From: Tubulanus polymorphus
Taxonomy: Eukaryota > Nemertea > Palaeonemertea > Tubulaniformes > Tubulanidae
Assembly: GCF_964204645.1 (NCBI RefSeq)
Contig: NC_134028.1
Location: 11,571,001-11,635,000, forward strand
DNA length: 64,000 nucleotides
Direction of reading: 5' to 3'
Part shown: positions 26,901 through 41,900 of the stretch, one piece after another
Numbering within the stretch: position 1 is the stretch's first letter
Layout: each line of letters opens with the position of its first letter
Notes under the pieces: generated by a model
What the model saw: only the letters and a program-made list of their open reading frames with translations
Databases searched by the model: none
Told to the model about the DNA's origin: nothing
Made by a program: the position numbers and the translations under genes

Positions 26901-29900
26901 CGCGTACCGGTACAGTAAATAAATAAACCGCTGTTGATTTTTCGAAGTATTGATATCCACGAACAAAACTATACTATTATAGAATGTTTAAAAGGAACTG
27001 CTTTTAATAACAGTATGAATAAACTTCACAAACAAGGAAGTACATTTTTAACTTGTGAATGGTCGAACCCCAGTTATTCACAGCAACCTGTGATTTGGAT
27101 ATTCTCGGAGCTTTCCTTCATTATTTATTTATGAAATGCGTCACAAACTTTCAGATTCGCGCCAGTATGCGCGCCATGATTGATGATTGCTATTTCCACC
27201 GGTGTTATCTTTAAAGGCCGAGGAGCAGTATAAAAGCCCAATCAATGTCATAGATGGCAGTACCCATGAAGCAATAGTGCACTGGAGAGCTCCAACCGTT
27301 GAAACTGGAATTCTCCTATTTTCTCTGTCAGTTATCCTATTTGGATCCTCCATTTTGTCAGACATATGTATTAATGTGTAATATATTCATTTCTGCAGTC
27401 AAAAATGTGTTTTAGGCCCTCCTTTTCGAGAAATTAAGCTTTTTAGTTGGCATTTCCTTCAAAATTTGAATCTTTGAATGACATAGAGGGAGGAATTATC
27501 CAGTGAATTATTGTAGCTCACAGAGCACAGTAACAGTAATATGATACCTATAGTCATCAGTATACATAAACAAAACATAGCCTCATTCATAGTACCAAAA
27601 TTTGGCAACATCAAAACTTTTTCTATGGTCAATGGATCAGTCTGAAATTTCGTACACTTGTTTAGCTATCTACCATCGATGTTGCGTCCAAATTTCATCG
27701 AAATCGGATAAAAATAAATGATTTTCAAAAAATTTGAGATGTCTCTATAATCTTTAATCTTGGCCCTATCTCTACAAAAAAAATGAGCGCTAGCATCAGA
27801 TTTTCATTCCCACTATGACTAGATTATTTAAAATTAGTTTAGAACTTGATATGAAAACTTTTATGAATTTGTCAAATTCAACTGTGTGTGACCTGCTTTT
27901 CTGTTGTGAGCCAACCTCGCTCACTCTAAACATTATAATCAAGATACTGTATAAGTAGGACAGCCGATCTCAAGTGTTTGCCACCCGGTTATCTAGCATC
28001 CATACTCCTCGGCCTTTAAGTAACTTCAAGTTTAAAATAGGAAGCACAGTACATCCATAGAAACTACGCGCAGCAAGAGACTGTTATATTATTATCAGAG
28101 TTTAACATTTCGTTTCAAAGTTGTTAGTAGTCAAATCTAATAGAAGATGATTTTTTGTGACGAAACTCAGTGGAAAATATGTTAAAATAATAATCAGCAG
28201 GAATCCAATAGGGTTTCTGCCGAGGCAGCAGAAACCCTAGTAAATAAGCAACATATTCCGAAGAAATTCAATAGAATGCAATAAAAATTCCTCCCAACAA
28301 CCCAAGAACTCAGCCAGGATTGTTTGAAGGGAGGGCTTTGCCGGCAACCAGCAAAAAGGCCATCCATCGGACGGGTATTCAGCTAGTATGTTTTAGCCTA
28401 AAACTAGATTGAGGCAAACACCCCCAAACTGAAATTCACTGTCACATATGAAGGTGCAGGATTTCTGATCAATGCAATGGAAACATTGTGGCAGCAACTA
28501 TTTCTATAAGAATTATTCTAACAAAGATTAAAAGAACGATTGAATAAATCTCTAAACTGTGCAAAGGTTTAGGTATCATCTGTTCCAAGCATTAATGCTC
28601 TAACCTGATCAATAATATTACTTGGTTCCAAAAGACAAGGATGCTCCAATAAAATTCAGTAACTGGTTTATTGACACACTTAACTTAACAACTGTTTTGT
28701 TGGCAAAAATAAACCAACAAACTGAGTCGTTGCCTTTTTAGATCAGTTCTTGTATCGTAGGGCCTGCCTGGTCAGTGGATAAAGAACTAGGCCTATTGAA
28801 ATATATAACACGGCTCTCAGAAGTAAGCGAAGCGGCAGACAGATAGAGGTAGGCCTTCGTTAGTATACTGACACACCCTCTGGCTACATCGGTCGAATGA
28901 CCGGAAAACACAGGCCTATCTAATTTCTGCACCAATTCTTTATCTACTACTTAACTTAACCTCTTCGCTACCACTAGTGACATATATTTACGTCGTAAAT
29001 AATAACCTTCTCTCACTATGTATTTTTACATTGCAAATATACAATTGCTGGTGTGGTGAATCACTACGCCACTGGTGTGTAGCTGTACTAAATAACCATC
29101 CGCTTCAATTCAGTTCCAATTTTTATTCATAGATGGAGGGTTAGTAGTTCTAATACCGAATTGATTTGTATTGAATGATGCCATTGGGTTCGAATCCTGG
29201 TGAAGGGCATAACATTATCAGCGGTAGTGAAGAGGTTATGCAGCTATCAATCTGCTGTCTGTACCCACCCCCTCAGACGAAGACATTGACCTTGGCGATG
29301 CCTTGACAATCAGTTTGTGTAATGATGGCGATAGCCTGTCGATAACATGCGTAAGGATTCGTCATTCAGATGTCGAATGTTTAGCATTATGAACTAGGAC
29401 AGAATGGCAAATGTCTGTCGATATATTTCCATTGAAATGAGATCTGTCTGCGATTTTAAAATAATGTCAAAGATATTTTTGAATTTAATTATGAATAGGA
29501 TTCGAACCGTACATACACGTGATAACTACGGTACTATGGATTTCTGAAAAATATACAGTTACACAAATGAGTGTAATGTTTGCAATTGTATCAAATTAGG
29601 TAGTTTACCACCTACCCGGCACTTCATCCTATAAATAAAAGAAATGTTACGTATTTTTCATCATTTCATCATTGTGAACAAAATTAACCTCAGTCTACTG
29701 AGAAAGAGCGCTTCTGTGTTTGAAATTACTTGATTGAGATGGAGAGAATATAATATGGGGCCAAATGATTAAATCTTTAATGGCCAAATTGACAACTTAT
29801 GTTTCCTATTGTCCCGTCTGCAAGTACCACAACAAAATGTTAACTTGTCCATGTCCATCTCTTATGAATTTTTACAATAATTTTCCAATTTGTTCAAATT

Positions 29901-32900
29901 GAATAATCTGCGTTTCTAACTTTATAATAGTCTGATGGTGGCGCTGTCTCTCCTGGATATTGATGTCAGTGATAGGCTGTCTATGGCTTGTGTCTGAAAT
30001 CGTCGGCATATTGGTGATATCCTGGCGAACCTTGTTGCTTTATCTGGCGAAGTCTTGACGATCAGTTTTTATAAGGATAGCGATAGCCTGTCGATTGTCT
30101 GAGGAGGGTGGGTACAAACAGCAGCTTGACAGCTGCATTAATGAATACTACGCCAACATCAAACATAAATCTTCACTCACCTTGAAGATGAATTTTCTAC
30201 TTTTCACTAAGCTCAGACTACGCTTAACAAGAACCGACAGCCAACAAAACGAACAAATGTAAATGGCGTCGAGTACGTATCCTGAGATTAATTCCAATCA
30301 GGATTCAGGAGATTTGAATCCCACCAAAAGCGATTGAGAGCACTAATCACACTTGCGGCATGATTAGTACATAAAATAGGGAGCATATATTGATTACTAG
30401 AACAGCGATAAAGCGACTCAACTTGTCGAACTTAACGCTTAATGGCGCGAACAATTCTAGTCTCTCCCCCTAGTATTTACAATCCATTATGGCTCTTTCA
30501 AGCCTAAAAATTATTGCATCTTCTTGTTCAGATTATATTGATGGTGGTAAAAAATAGACTTATTTTCAAAATAAATTGATGTGACAAGTGACATTAATTG
30601 TTTAAATTGTTCTATCAAGGCTATCCCACAATTAACTTACTTGTGAAGAAATGGTTCAATGAAGTGTGATGAAGGCATGATCACTGATTTCGGGGGGTCT
30701 TGAAATTTTCCTATAATGGAAATTGTGAATAAAGATAAAGCGTCCAATAGAGAGCACATAGGATTATACTAGTCAGGTACCCTCGATATAGGTACCTTCC
30801 AAACCATTTACGAGTTACGTCTAGTGACATACTCATATTTACTGAATATCAAGACTATAATTTGAAAGTAGTCGATATTTTAATACTAACCAGATACATA
30901 ACCAAAGATAAAGACGATCCATAGAAGGATCTACAAAACTTCCCAAAATAACTGGATTCTGTCTACCGCTGAATGGATGGACAGACGGACGAAAAGTGAC
31001 CACAATTGCACTTAATGACTTAAGTCAAAAGTCGGCTAATAATGAAGGATTCTTCAGGAAAATTGAGTAAAATCCTTGAAAAATAAGGATGATTTAGGAT
31101 GATTTCAACAAGAAACGAAATTCCTAATAAGAACTTCCCTAAATTTACACGATGGTTCACGTTTAATCTATACAATCCAAATCACATTAAAGTCTTAAGC
31201 ATTTATAATTCATGAAGATTTCGGTATTGGCCTACTCATTATTTTAAAGATTTAGAATATCTGCGCTTGCCGTCGTATATAGCGAGCAGTATATAAGCTT
31301 GTGTGTATGTGTGTGCGTGTGCGTGCGGGTGCGCGCGAGCGAGCGAGTGTGTGTGTGTGTCAGACAAGTTGTAGACATCAAGACCCACGAACTAACATCT
31401 AGTGACATGTTTGAGAGACACAAATTAATTTATGATCAGCCCTGACTAGAGCTAATTACTATGAATACATATTGAGCAGTCTGACAGCAGTTGATTATGA
31501 TAAAGCACATATTTATACTATATTTATAAGTTACATCGCATTATTATGTATTTCATCTAGTAAGATTTATATGAAGTATCATATTTCGATATTAAATGTA
31601 CGACTTAACAAATGTCAGGGTGACATACGTAACAAGGCATGTGTTCTTCACAAATAAACAAGAAACAAAATTCTTAATTTGTACTTTCCTAAATTAACAT
31701 AATGGTGTGTGTTTAGACCAGTATCAAAATTAAGCTTCAGTAAACATACTTTAAAGTTTAAGCATTTATAATTCATAATCCATTTCAGTCCAAAGTAAGC
31801 CTACACTGCACCATTAAAACTGCAAGTGCAAAGGGGAAAAATAAAATATGGATTTTTACTATCCCCAAAGTTTTAAAATGGGGAGAGAACACGTCTAATT
31901 TTTGGGTCAAATAGACACTCCACGTGCATGTGTAAAAACCTGGATGCTGAATGATACGTACACTGTGCATGAAGTTTGTAAAGCGTCTAACATATTAGAC
32001 CTTTATTTTTGTAAATTGAACAATTTCCTAGATTCACTGCCCCCTTTCCCAATTTCACTGCAGTAAAATTCACTTGCTTTTCACTTCCGTGCTTATTCAC
32101 TGCTTTCACAGCCTGCAATGAACCCTGGCAGTTGAATCATTCGCAGTTTCCTGAAAAATCAGGCCACACACAAGGCACGCTTTTCATATAAATGCATGAT
32201 GCGCTCGGTAGTGAACTGATCAATACACTTCAGAGCAGCCTGTGTGTGTGAAGCATGAATATGCATAATAGGGCATGTATTCTACTGAAACCAAATGTAG
32301 TTCCAACAACAAATAAATAACTAAATAAATACATAAGCAATGCATCCTGATGAAATTCAATAGGGTTCGAGATTTTATTACTGTAATGAATGTTCCGAAG
32401 AGAAACCAAGCCTCTTTCGCAAGTTATTTTGTACAAAGGCAGTAGGTGTCGTACGCGTTAACAAAAAGGACCTCGCTTAAGCGATAGTCCATAAAAATTG
32501 AAAACTAGGGGTCCAGGGACACAATGCCCACTTGGAATGTGGTTTCAAATGCTCAACAATCTAACAATCTCAATAAATCAACAGAAATACTAAGTTATTC
32601 AACCATTCAACGCCCCTGGTGACCATATGCAAAACCAAATGACCTTGAAACTCACCACAATCATAGAACATCTCATGAGCTACAATTCAACGCCCCTGGT
32701 GACCATATATGATAATTTACCTTGAAACTCACCACAATCATAGACCATGTCATGAGCTACAACTTTGCAATTGATTGTGCAAAATATGCAAAGGTACGAA
32801 TATAACATAGTAATACTAAGTCAATGTATTATTCAACGCCCCCTAGTGGCCATATACAAAACCCAATGACCTTAAAACTCATCACAATCATAGAATATGT

Positions 32901-35900
32901 CATTATGCTACAACTTTCCAATTGATTGTGGATACAAAATATGCTTAGGTATCAATATAATGTTGAGATACTTTTTTCCACGTACATATGAATACTGATG
33001 ACACCACGATGGCGGCCAATTGCGTCATCATTGGCTGATCAAAAATACCTGTCTCAGGTATTTGAGAACCCTTTCCATGAAAGGCCATCACAAATCTCAA
33101 TGAAAAATGGCAAACCAGTAAGAAAATACATGACTCGGAATTTGGGCCAAAATTGACATTTTTGGGCACAAAAAAGGTTACAGGACGGCCATCTTGAGTC
33201 CGATCAACCCAATTTTTCGTATGCTGATGAACCCTTGGGGGATATAAAAACATACGAAAGTTCAAGATAATTGATCAATGCAACTTCGAATTTTCCTCCA
33301 AACCTTGAAAAATGTGTAAAATGTGCTGATTTTGGCGAACAAGTCGGCCATATTGAGTCTGATAGGGCCAGTTTTTGGGCTGAAGATGTGTCTAGGGTAG
33401 ATACATTCGTAACCTAAATGTAAAGACATTTCGATGAGGCATATTCAAAACTTCCCCAAAATAACTGGATTCCGTCTACGGACAAATGGACGACGGATGG
33501 ACGTCTGACGAAAAGTGAACGCAATAGCCTGCTGGGACTGAAAACCCACGTGGGCTTAAAAGTAGGCATTGGAAAAAAGTAGTGGAACTTGCATCCCTTT
33601 TTTTCTGTATAAACGCTTGATAATGGGGACTTAAAAACTTACCAAAATAATTACACATGGTGATAAAACAAAGACCAGTCACAAAAGCATCATATCCTGC
33701 TTCATGAAGACATTCCTTACTTGTGCTGTAGGGAGGAAAACCCCTAGGAAAATCTGGAAAACAGTTATTCTATACACTGAGCAAATTATGTGGGACGACA
33801 GTTAGGAAGTTAATTGAATGGCTAATAAGCGCTTACCAATTGTTGGTTTTACAAATGGTTCTCGCTCTAATATTTTCTGCAAATCTCCCAAAGCAGTAGA
33901 AACTATGACATCCTGAAATGATGAAAATATTTTATGATTTGACATAAGCATAATGCCATGACTCTTTTAGTCACGATCACCAATTATGTGCCTCATATGT
34001 AACTCATATTGCTGTTCTGACAGCAATAATTTGCTGCGATTTATAAGGATCTTTCCAAAGGTAACCATCAAACTCATATAAATCTATATAAAAATATTAC
34101 AACAGAAACCCTGACACTGTTGAATTTGTATTACACACATTTCACACTTACTTTGACAAACATTTTGGAAATGGAATAGTATCAAACACACTTGTCTGAC
34201 TCTGGGTTATGCTTTATTTGTAGCGACTAAGGCCTAAAAAAATTGTACTTATCAAAAGAATGGTAATCTTAATATTAACACTACTTCTGCTCAAAACATA
34301 AATCAGCAAAATGAACATTCTCATCTGTTGCCAAAATCTAGTTTCAGCAGTAAAAATATGTTCACCCTTGTCTGAAGTCAGCAAAACTAATGCCATCAAA
34401 TAATCAAAACTATATCAAAACTTCAAAATCCTAATGCTAGAAGTGTAACAGGATATGTTTCGACTGATAAAACAATTTTGCTCAAAACCACAGTAGCTAG
34501 AGTCAATATTCCACTTGATGAGTGTTCTACACGGTCGTGAACAGTTTGTAGGCAAATTAGGATTGCAAACAACTAGAATGGATCTGATTGAAATACTGTA
34601 CAGCCTAGAAGTAACATAACTCATAACACTTCTGGCGTTCGTCAGAGATCGTTGTTTTCATTTTTCGTTTTTGATAAAACGAAATAGAAACGCAAATCAA
34701 ACGATTTTGGGAACCTAAGTATAACAGGCTATGATAATCATGGCTAGGATCATGGATGTAGGTAAATGACGCGTTACAGACCACTTTCTATCGGATTGGC
34801 AGTTCTATATGGATACAACACTATGGGACTATATCCATGGCAATTGAGATACTATGGGTGTTGTTCGGTGAATGGCAATTTTAAATAGCGACGATCCCTA
34901 TATGGTCTTCGACCATAAAAAGTTGTCACTATGTAGTAGTTAGGTTTGGTCAATGCATTGTTTATGCCAGTAACCGTTTTAAAGACTTTAGTAATACTAG
35001 GCGTAGTTCGACTTTCAACGCGATCATCAATCATCTTATAATATCTTAAAAGGCTTCTTGTGAGCCTACAATAAGCGGAGGTTGGTCTTATAGAGTCGAT
35101 TACGATTAGTGCCATCGATAGCTTTAACAATCTCTTTTTGCCAAATTGTTTCCTTTTCACTGGGGGTACATGGGAACCAATTAAATGTTTGCTGCATGAT
35201 GAATGCTAACTTTTGTGGGTCAAGCTTACCTTTGGTTCTCATGCCGTGCACATTTCTACCTCGAATTTCATCAAGACTAAACAGTCCACAACATGTTCTT
35301 TTAGCTTGTTGGGAACCTAAGTACAACAGGCTATGATAATCATGGCTAGGATCATGGATATAGGTAAATGACGCGTTACAGACCACGTTGTCACTCTTTG
35401 ACTCTTTGTCGCATTACTTTTTATATGCATGATTTCTCTGATATTTGAAAAATATTCTACTCTACCGGCATCTACTGCCACGTTGTCATTAGAAACCACA
35501 TCAGTCATGATACACTTTATTGGTGAATCAAATGGCACATTCAGCATTGCAGTGGCATTTTTGCCAGCTGGGCTCATTGTACTGGGTTAGGTAGAACCAG
35601 AAATACTGGCATTTTCAACCAAATATGCCTGCAAACTGTTAACATAAAATCCCGCAGAGACATCAACTGAGTAATTACATAAAACAAGGAGCCTATCGGC
35701 TGAAATGAAGGCTGCATACCTAGGGGGTGCCCCCTAGTGGCCAAATCCAAAAAGGGCTGTGTACTTTGTAGGTATTGGTCCATAGAACATTCATACCAAA
35801 TTTGGACTTGATCTGATTTAAACTGTAGGACTTATAGCAATTTGAAGAAATAGAAACTCCATCTCCAGGGGCGCCCCCTGGTGGAAAAGTCCAAAAAATG

Positions 35901-38900
35901 GCTTTAATACTTTAAAGGCCTAGGTCCATAGAACATTCATACCAAATTTGGAATTGATCTGATTAAAACAGTAGGACTACTAGCGATTTGACGAAATAGA
36001 AACTCAACCCCAAGGGGCACCCTGGGGGACAAATCCAAACTAGAATGTCGCTGAAGACGACTGATGCCCCCACATCAGGTGAAACGCCTGACAGTAAAGT
36101 ACACCTTGAGGATATTTTGAATTGTATATGAAGCAGCTTAGGTATTCAATAGTGAACAAATACATTATCAGCAAAAATAGAGTAAAGTAACTCAATAGGA
36201 ATAGTCGGATAGTGAACGAATATTTGATCAGCAAAAATAGAGTAAAGTAACTCAACAGGAATAGTTTGAATAAGGAAATACTCCCTGAGTTAATGTACAG
36301 AGCATTCGTTGTTTGACAATTCTGGAAATATGCAACCATTAAAATTATTGAAGGCATATCAAATAGTCACTACTATTAATGCTTGCCTGTACACTCGATC
36401 AGGACTTATATCAGTTACTCACTTCTTCGAGCTGTGACATTGAACTTTGACCTACACTACTCAAAATTGAATCAGTAAGGCCTACTTATAGTCACAAGAT
36501 TAATTCATTAATTATTTTACATAGTAATCGTAAACAATCAATGATTTAGAGCCCGGAAATGAAAATTCCAAAACAACTACTGCTGACCTTGACCTGTGAC
36601 CTACAGGACCCAACATCTAATCAGTTATCTATTTGCTCTAGAACAATCGATCAATTTATTTTCACCAAGTTATCTTAAACCATTTATGAGTTATAGCCCG
36701 GAAATGAAAATAGCAAAATAACTTCTGGTGACCTTGACCTTAAGACCTACAGGACCCGATATCGAGGCAGTCACTGAAGGTCTCTAGGGTAACCCATCCA
36801 TAAAATTTCAGCAAGTTATCTAAAATCTTTCATGAGTTAGAGCCCGGAAATTAAAAATACAAAACCGCTCCTGGTGACCTTGACCTTTGACCTACAGGTT
36901 CCAAAATCTAATCAGTTACCCACGGTCACTGGGATAACCCATCCATAGAATTTCACTGAGTTATCTCAAAATCGTTTACGAGTTAGAGGCCGGATATTAA
37001 ATTTACAAAATGGCTTCCTGTGACCTTGACCCAACAGGACCCAAAATCTAATCAGTTACTAACCTCATCTAGTACAACACAGTTCTTTAATTTCAGGAAT
37101 ATTTGTCAAAGGGTTTGGGTGCTAGGGCACGGAAACCACTGCGGACAGACAGACGGACGACGAAGTGAATATAGTATGCCCCCCCCCCCACAACGCGTTG
37201 TGGGGGCATAAAAATGGCTCTGTAACTTTATAGGCCTAGGTCCATAGAACATTCATACCAAATTTGGAATTGATCTGACTAAAACTGTAGGAGAAGTAGC
37301 AATTTGAATAAATAGAAACTCCACCCCGAGGGGTGCCCCCAAGGGGACGGATCCAAAAAATGGCTCTAACTTTATAGGCCTAGGTCCATGAAACATTCCC
37401 CAAAATTTGGAATTGATCTGATTTAAGCTGTAGGACTAGTAGCGATTAGAAGAAATAGAAACTCCACCCCCAAGGGGCGCCCCTGAAGGACGCATCAAAC
37501 AAATGGCTCTATAACTTTAAAGGCCTTGGTCCATAAACATTCATACTAAATTTGGAATTGGTCTGATTAAAACTGTAGGACAAGTAGCGATTTGAAGAAA
37601 TAGAAACTTCACCCCCGGGGGGCCCCTGGGCGGACGAATAAAAAAAAATGGCTTCATAGATTTATAGGCCTTGGTCCATAGAACATTCATACTAAATTTG
37701 GAATTGACCTGATCAAAACTGTACGACTAGTAGCGACTTTCGATCACAGCGGAGCTAAAAAATTGAGCCATTTTATCTTGTGAAGTACATTGGGACGAAT
37801 CAAAAAGCGAAACCCAATCAAATGGACTTCCAATATGTTTGGACTCATGACCCCGTTGAAGAATATCATTAGGTCTAGTTGATTCATATGATGCACTTCC
37901 CCTATCCTGATCTTGAGATTTCAAAATACTGTTATCATAACTATTTTCACGACTAGAAAAAGAACAGTGTTGATTTGGAAAAGGGTCCTTAATTTCTAAC
38001 AGTGATGACATAGAAGGTAAATTTTCATCAGTGTATTCATCTCCATTTGCCAAATCACCTTCTGTAATCTAGGGACTTAGGTAATAAAGAACTTAGATTC
38101 CATTGTTTGGGTATATGTCGAAGCAACTACATGGGTTGAAGCCACTGGTGGATAAAAAGTAGGTTTACTTTCTTGTCCACTGAATGAAGACCTAGATTGA
38201 GTTACACAAGAAAATTGCCCCGAGTCATCAGAAGATAATGAAGAATCATTTCGAAATAAAGATAAATGATTATCAATAAAACCTAATGTCTTATTCATGC
38301 TCATTAACGTAGTACAAATCATCTTCAGTTCAGCCACTGAAGACGCGTTGCTGCTCTCAGTCATCCATTTCAACACTTTACTCTTCACTTTGTCGAGTTC
38401 TTTATCTGATAAACCAATTTTAATTGGGCTGTCGGAAGAGTTCCCTATTTATGCATGAACAGCAGCTGGGCTTGTTATTGTTTCTTCGTCACATGTATCA
38501 AGAAACTTTGCTTTTGCAGTTGATTTTTTAAACTAAAAAACAATATTGGCATAAACGAATGACTGACGACATACAACTGTCAATCCTGTTCTAACAAAGA
38601 ATCACAATTTACACTAGCGGTACTAATGACTCTAATAGTGTGTATTATTTTTGGAAATAGAAACAAAATACCCCTGGAATTTGAAGAAAAAGATCAACAT
38701 AACTTATATATTCCATTGATTTTGTTCTATTTACTATCCTGCAAACGAAAACATTTCTGATGAAACCTTAAGCGAAGTACTTATTCGACTTAACGATAAT
38801 TAAGAAAGTGAACATTCATTAACCAATTATAGTAATAATTTTAATACCAATGGAACTAGCCAGTCAGGGAAATTCAAATTAGGTCAACAAAGGTAAACAT

Positions 38901-41900
38901 GGGAATCATTAGAGTTAATCATATATTTATGAACCCTTAGAGTCTCATGTTCAACTTTGTATACAGCCAATGATGAAATTAAGTTCAATAACAACCTACG
39001 TACAGATAAAGTTTTCAAAGTTTTGTTTTCTTTTTCGGTGGATCTTTTGGCTCAGGCACTAAATTCTTGTACGTTATTGGGTCTCCATTCATAAGTTTGA
39101 TTTCACCCTTAAAAGGGTCATTCGCTAATACTGTTCCATTCAATGTAGAGTCCTGATCATTCATCACATAAAATATCTTGTCATCTGTTAGCAGTTTTTT
39201 TTTACACTCCATTCGTGGAACCTTCAGAATTTTCCGTTTAAATAAATATTCATTAACACTCTCACGGAAACAGTCTACAAAATAAATATAAAAATTATAC
39301 GCTGTAGAAAGATGAAAGTTCTGAAATTATATTGTGTACCCTTTCGGTCAGACATTTAAAATTTCAATGATCATCACAAAGAGTCTATCCTATCAGAACA
39401 AATTTTCCCTGAAAACTTATTTAAAAGGTGTAAAAGTATCATTTGGTGGTTTTTAGTGATAAATACTGATTGGCCGTGTGGTGGTAGACTGGAAATGTGT
39501 TCTGGGATATAAACGATTTATCGAGTACCCTTATGAATGGTGGATCCAACTTAATATGAGATCTGCAGTATTAAGTGACAGCGTACCTGTGTACTCATCT
39601 AGTGCGGGATTGAATCTACCACACACACTGGCAAAAAATAAGTTCTGTGAAAAGAGCTGCATTAAGTGTATGTGTCGCATAAAACATATCTTACAAGTGT
39701 TACAAAATTACTATCCTTTACCTTTAGATATTGTTGCGTATGCACCTTTTTTCGGAAATCCAGGAAACTTAACTTTGACTATAGAATCATCCACATCATC
39801 CTTACCTCTACAACACACACACTCATACCATACACCAGTCACCGGGTCCAGAGCTTGATATACTCTACAACCTGAATTGGAAATTCAAAAAAAATCTATT
39901 CTCAAATCAACACAGACCTAACAAGAACAGGTGGCACTAAGCTACTTATAACTACTTAATAAGCCTGTGTACTTTATTGTTCTTTCTGTTTTTATGAACA
40001 TTCTTTTCATCTCCTGTTAAACAACACAAACGCCTGCACTCCAAAAAAATAATGAGCCCATAAGCCGACAACATGCAGGCAGGGTAGTGCAGTAAGTATG
40101 CACGTACGTAGGCCAGATTTTTTGCAATATCAGAAAATGTCTTTAATTTTTTTGACAGGCATATTGGATGGCACACAGGCCAGGGGCCCGGGCACCGGGG
40201 CTCGTATCAGAGTTGTAGGTACGTAACAGTAAAAATGATTATCTTTTGTGTCTATCATGCATGCAAAATAACAGTTACGCTTGATTATTAACTCATTGCC
40301 TGCCAAAAATGTACTGGTACGTTTGGTATCTCCTATCATTTGTCTGCCAAAACCATACTGGTACGGTTGGCTTGTTTCTTAACTTAAACGATACATGGCG
40401 AATTCATCGCACAACACCAGTTAGTTTATTGCCCTTTACTACTAAAATAAACTATCATCAGTCATTCTATGCAGTGTGTTAATGACGTCATCTATTGAAA
40501 TTGGGGCTGAACACGCATGAATGGGCATATTTTCTGCACTGGTGGTTGCTGATTTTATCACTCTAAGAAGAAATGCCGCTTATTTTACATAAAAAAGCAA
40601 GACCAGATAGAACAAAATAAAACAGATTTGATGAACATCTCTCCTAGTTTTTGTTTTATGAATCTCTGAAAAACATGGAAATCCTGGCAAAGTGCAGCAT
40701 TTCCTGAAAAAATAGGCCTGGCAGACAAAGAGTTAACAAATCGTTTTTACCAGCTGTATACAGGTATGCCTATCTACAGCTCAAATACGAGCCCGTGTGG
40801 GATGGTAGGCGAAAGTTACCGGTACATAGGCTAATTGTTCTGTATAACATACAGTTTCGCCCCTTTTGCCAGGAAATGAAGTGGGTACATACCTTCTCCG
40901 TCAGCAATCATTTCTGGTGGTGCGGTTTCCGCCATTTTGGATGGTGCAATGACATGATAAGGGCTTACATTTAGTTGCATTATAAACGCGTAGTAGACGC
41001 GTTGTAAATGCGTAGCGTCTATGCGCAGTCACCGAAACGCATCTTAGCAATGTTTGTGCGCATTATTCCAAAAAGCGTATTCGTCCCGGACGAGTGGCGA
41101 AATTACAGAACGCAGGTTGAACGATAAAAATCGAAACGCAAACGAAAACGAAATTAAGTTACTTCTAGGCTGTTCCGCACATGAAGAATGAGGGTAATGT
41201 AGAGAATGCAAAATTGTAATAGGGTACATATACCTGACACTAAGTTCCATATCAAAAATAGGTTTTAATACGACTGTAGCGGCCACATTGGATAACACAT
41301 ATGCATCAAAAACACTAGGGTTTATCCTCCTTCTGCCTTTAATACACATACCAAGCCATAGGAAAACCAGTAACAAACTATTGATTGCAGAGCAAGAACC
41401 TGGCCCGAAGTGCCTATTTCATACAGATATTTGGTTGGTTTCGATGATCTATACATGTCAAAACATAAAAGGGTTCATCCTCCTCCTATCATTAAACCAG
41501 TTCAAGTATGAATAAATTCAGTCTAAAACTCTAAACCTTAGAGCAGTAACAGACTCCAAATTGGCTATTCAAGACACCAACATAACTAAGGCGGCCATCT
41601 TAAATTACCTACACACATAAAAAACAGTAGTGTTCATCCTCCCTATGCCTTAAATCCATATACCAAGTGGTGAGAAAATCAGGGTAAAACTGTACTCAGG
41701 AGGGGGAACAAGCTCCAAAATGGCTATTTCACACGCCGAAATGACTGTGGCGGCCAACTTGGATGACAAGAACCCCATATGTTAAACAAGAGCCCCATAT
41801 CTAGGAACAGATCCACGGATCCATGATTGAAAGGGGCAAGTTAAGCATTGATGCAGACAAAACAAAGGTTTGAAAATATTAATTGCAGTGCAATTTTATG

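Noticed and set aside
29180-29215. GGGTTCGAATCCTGG as part of a tRNA gene
   Set aside because: Only the B box is present. No A box or acceptor stem pairs at the right distance.
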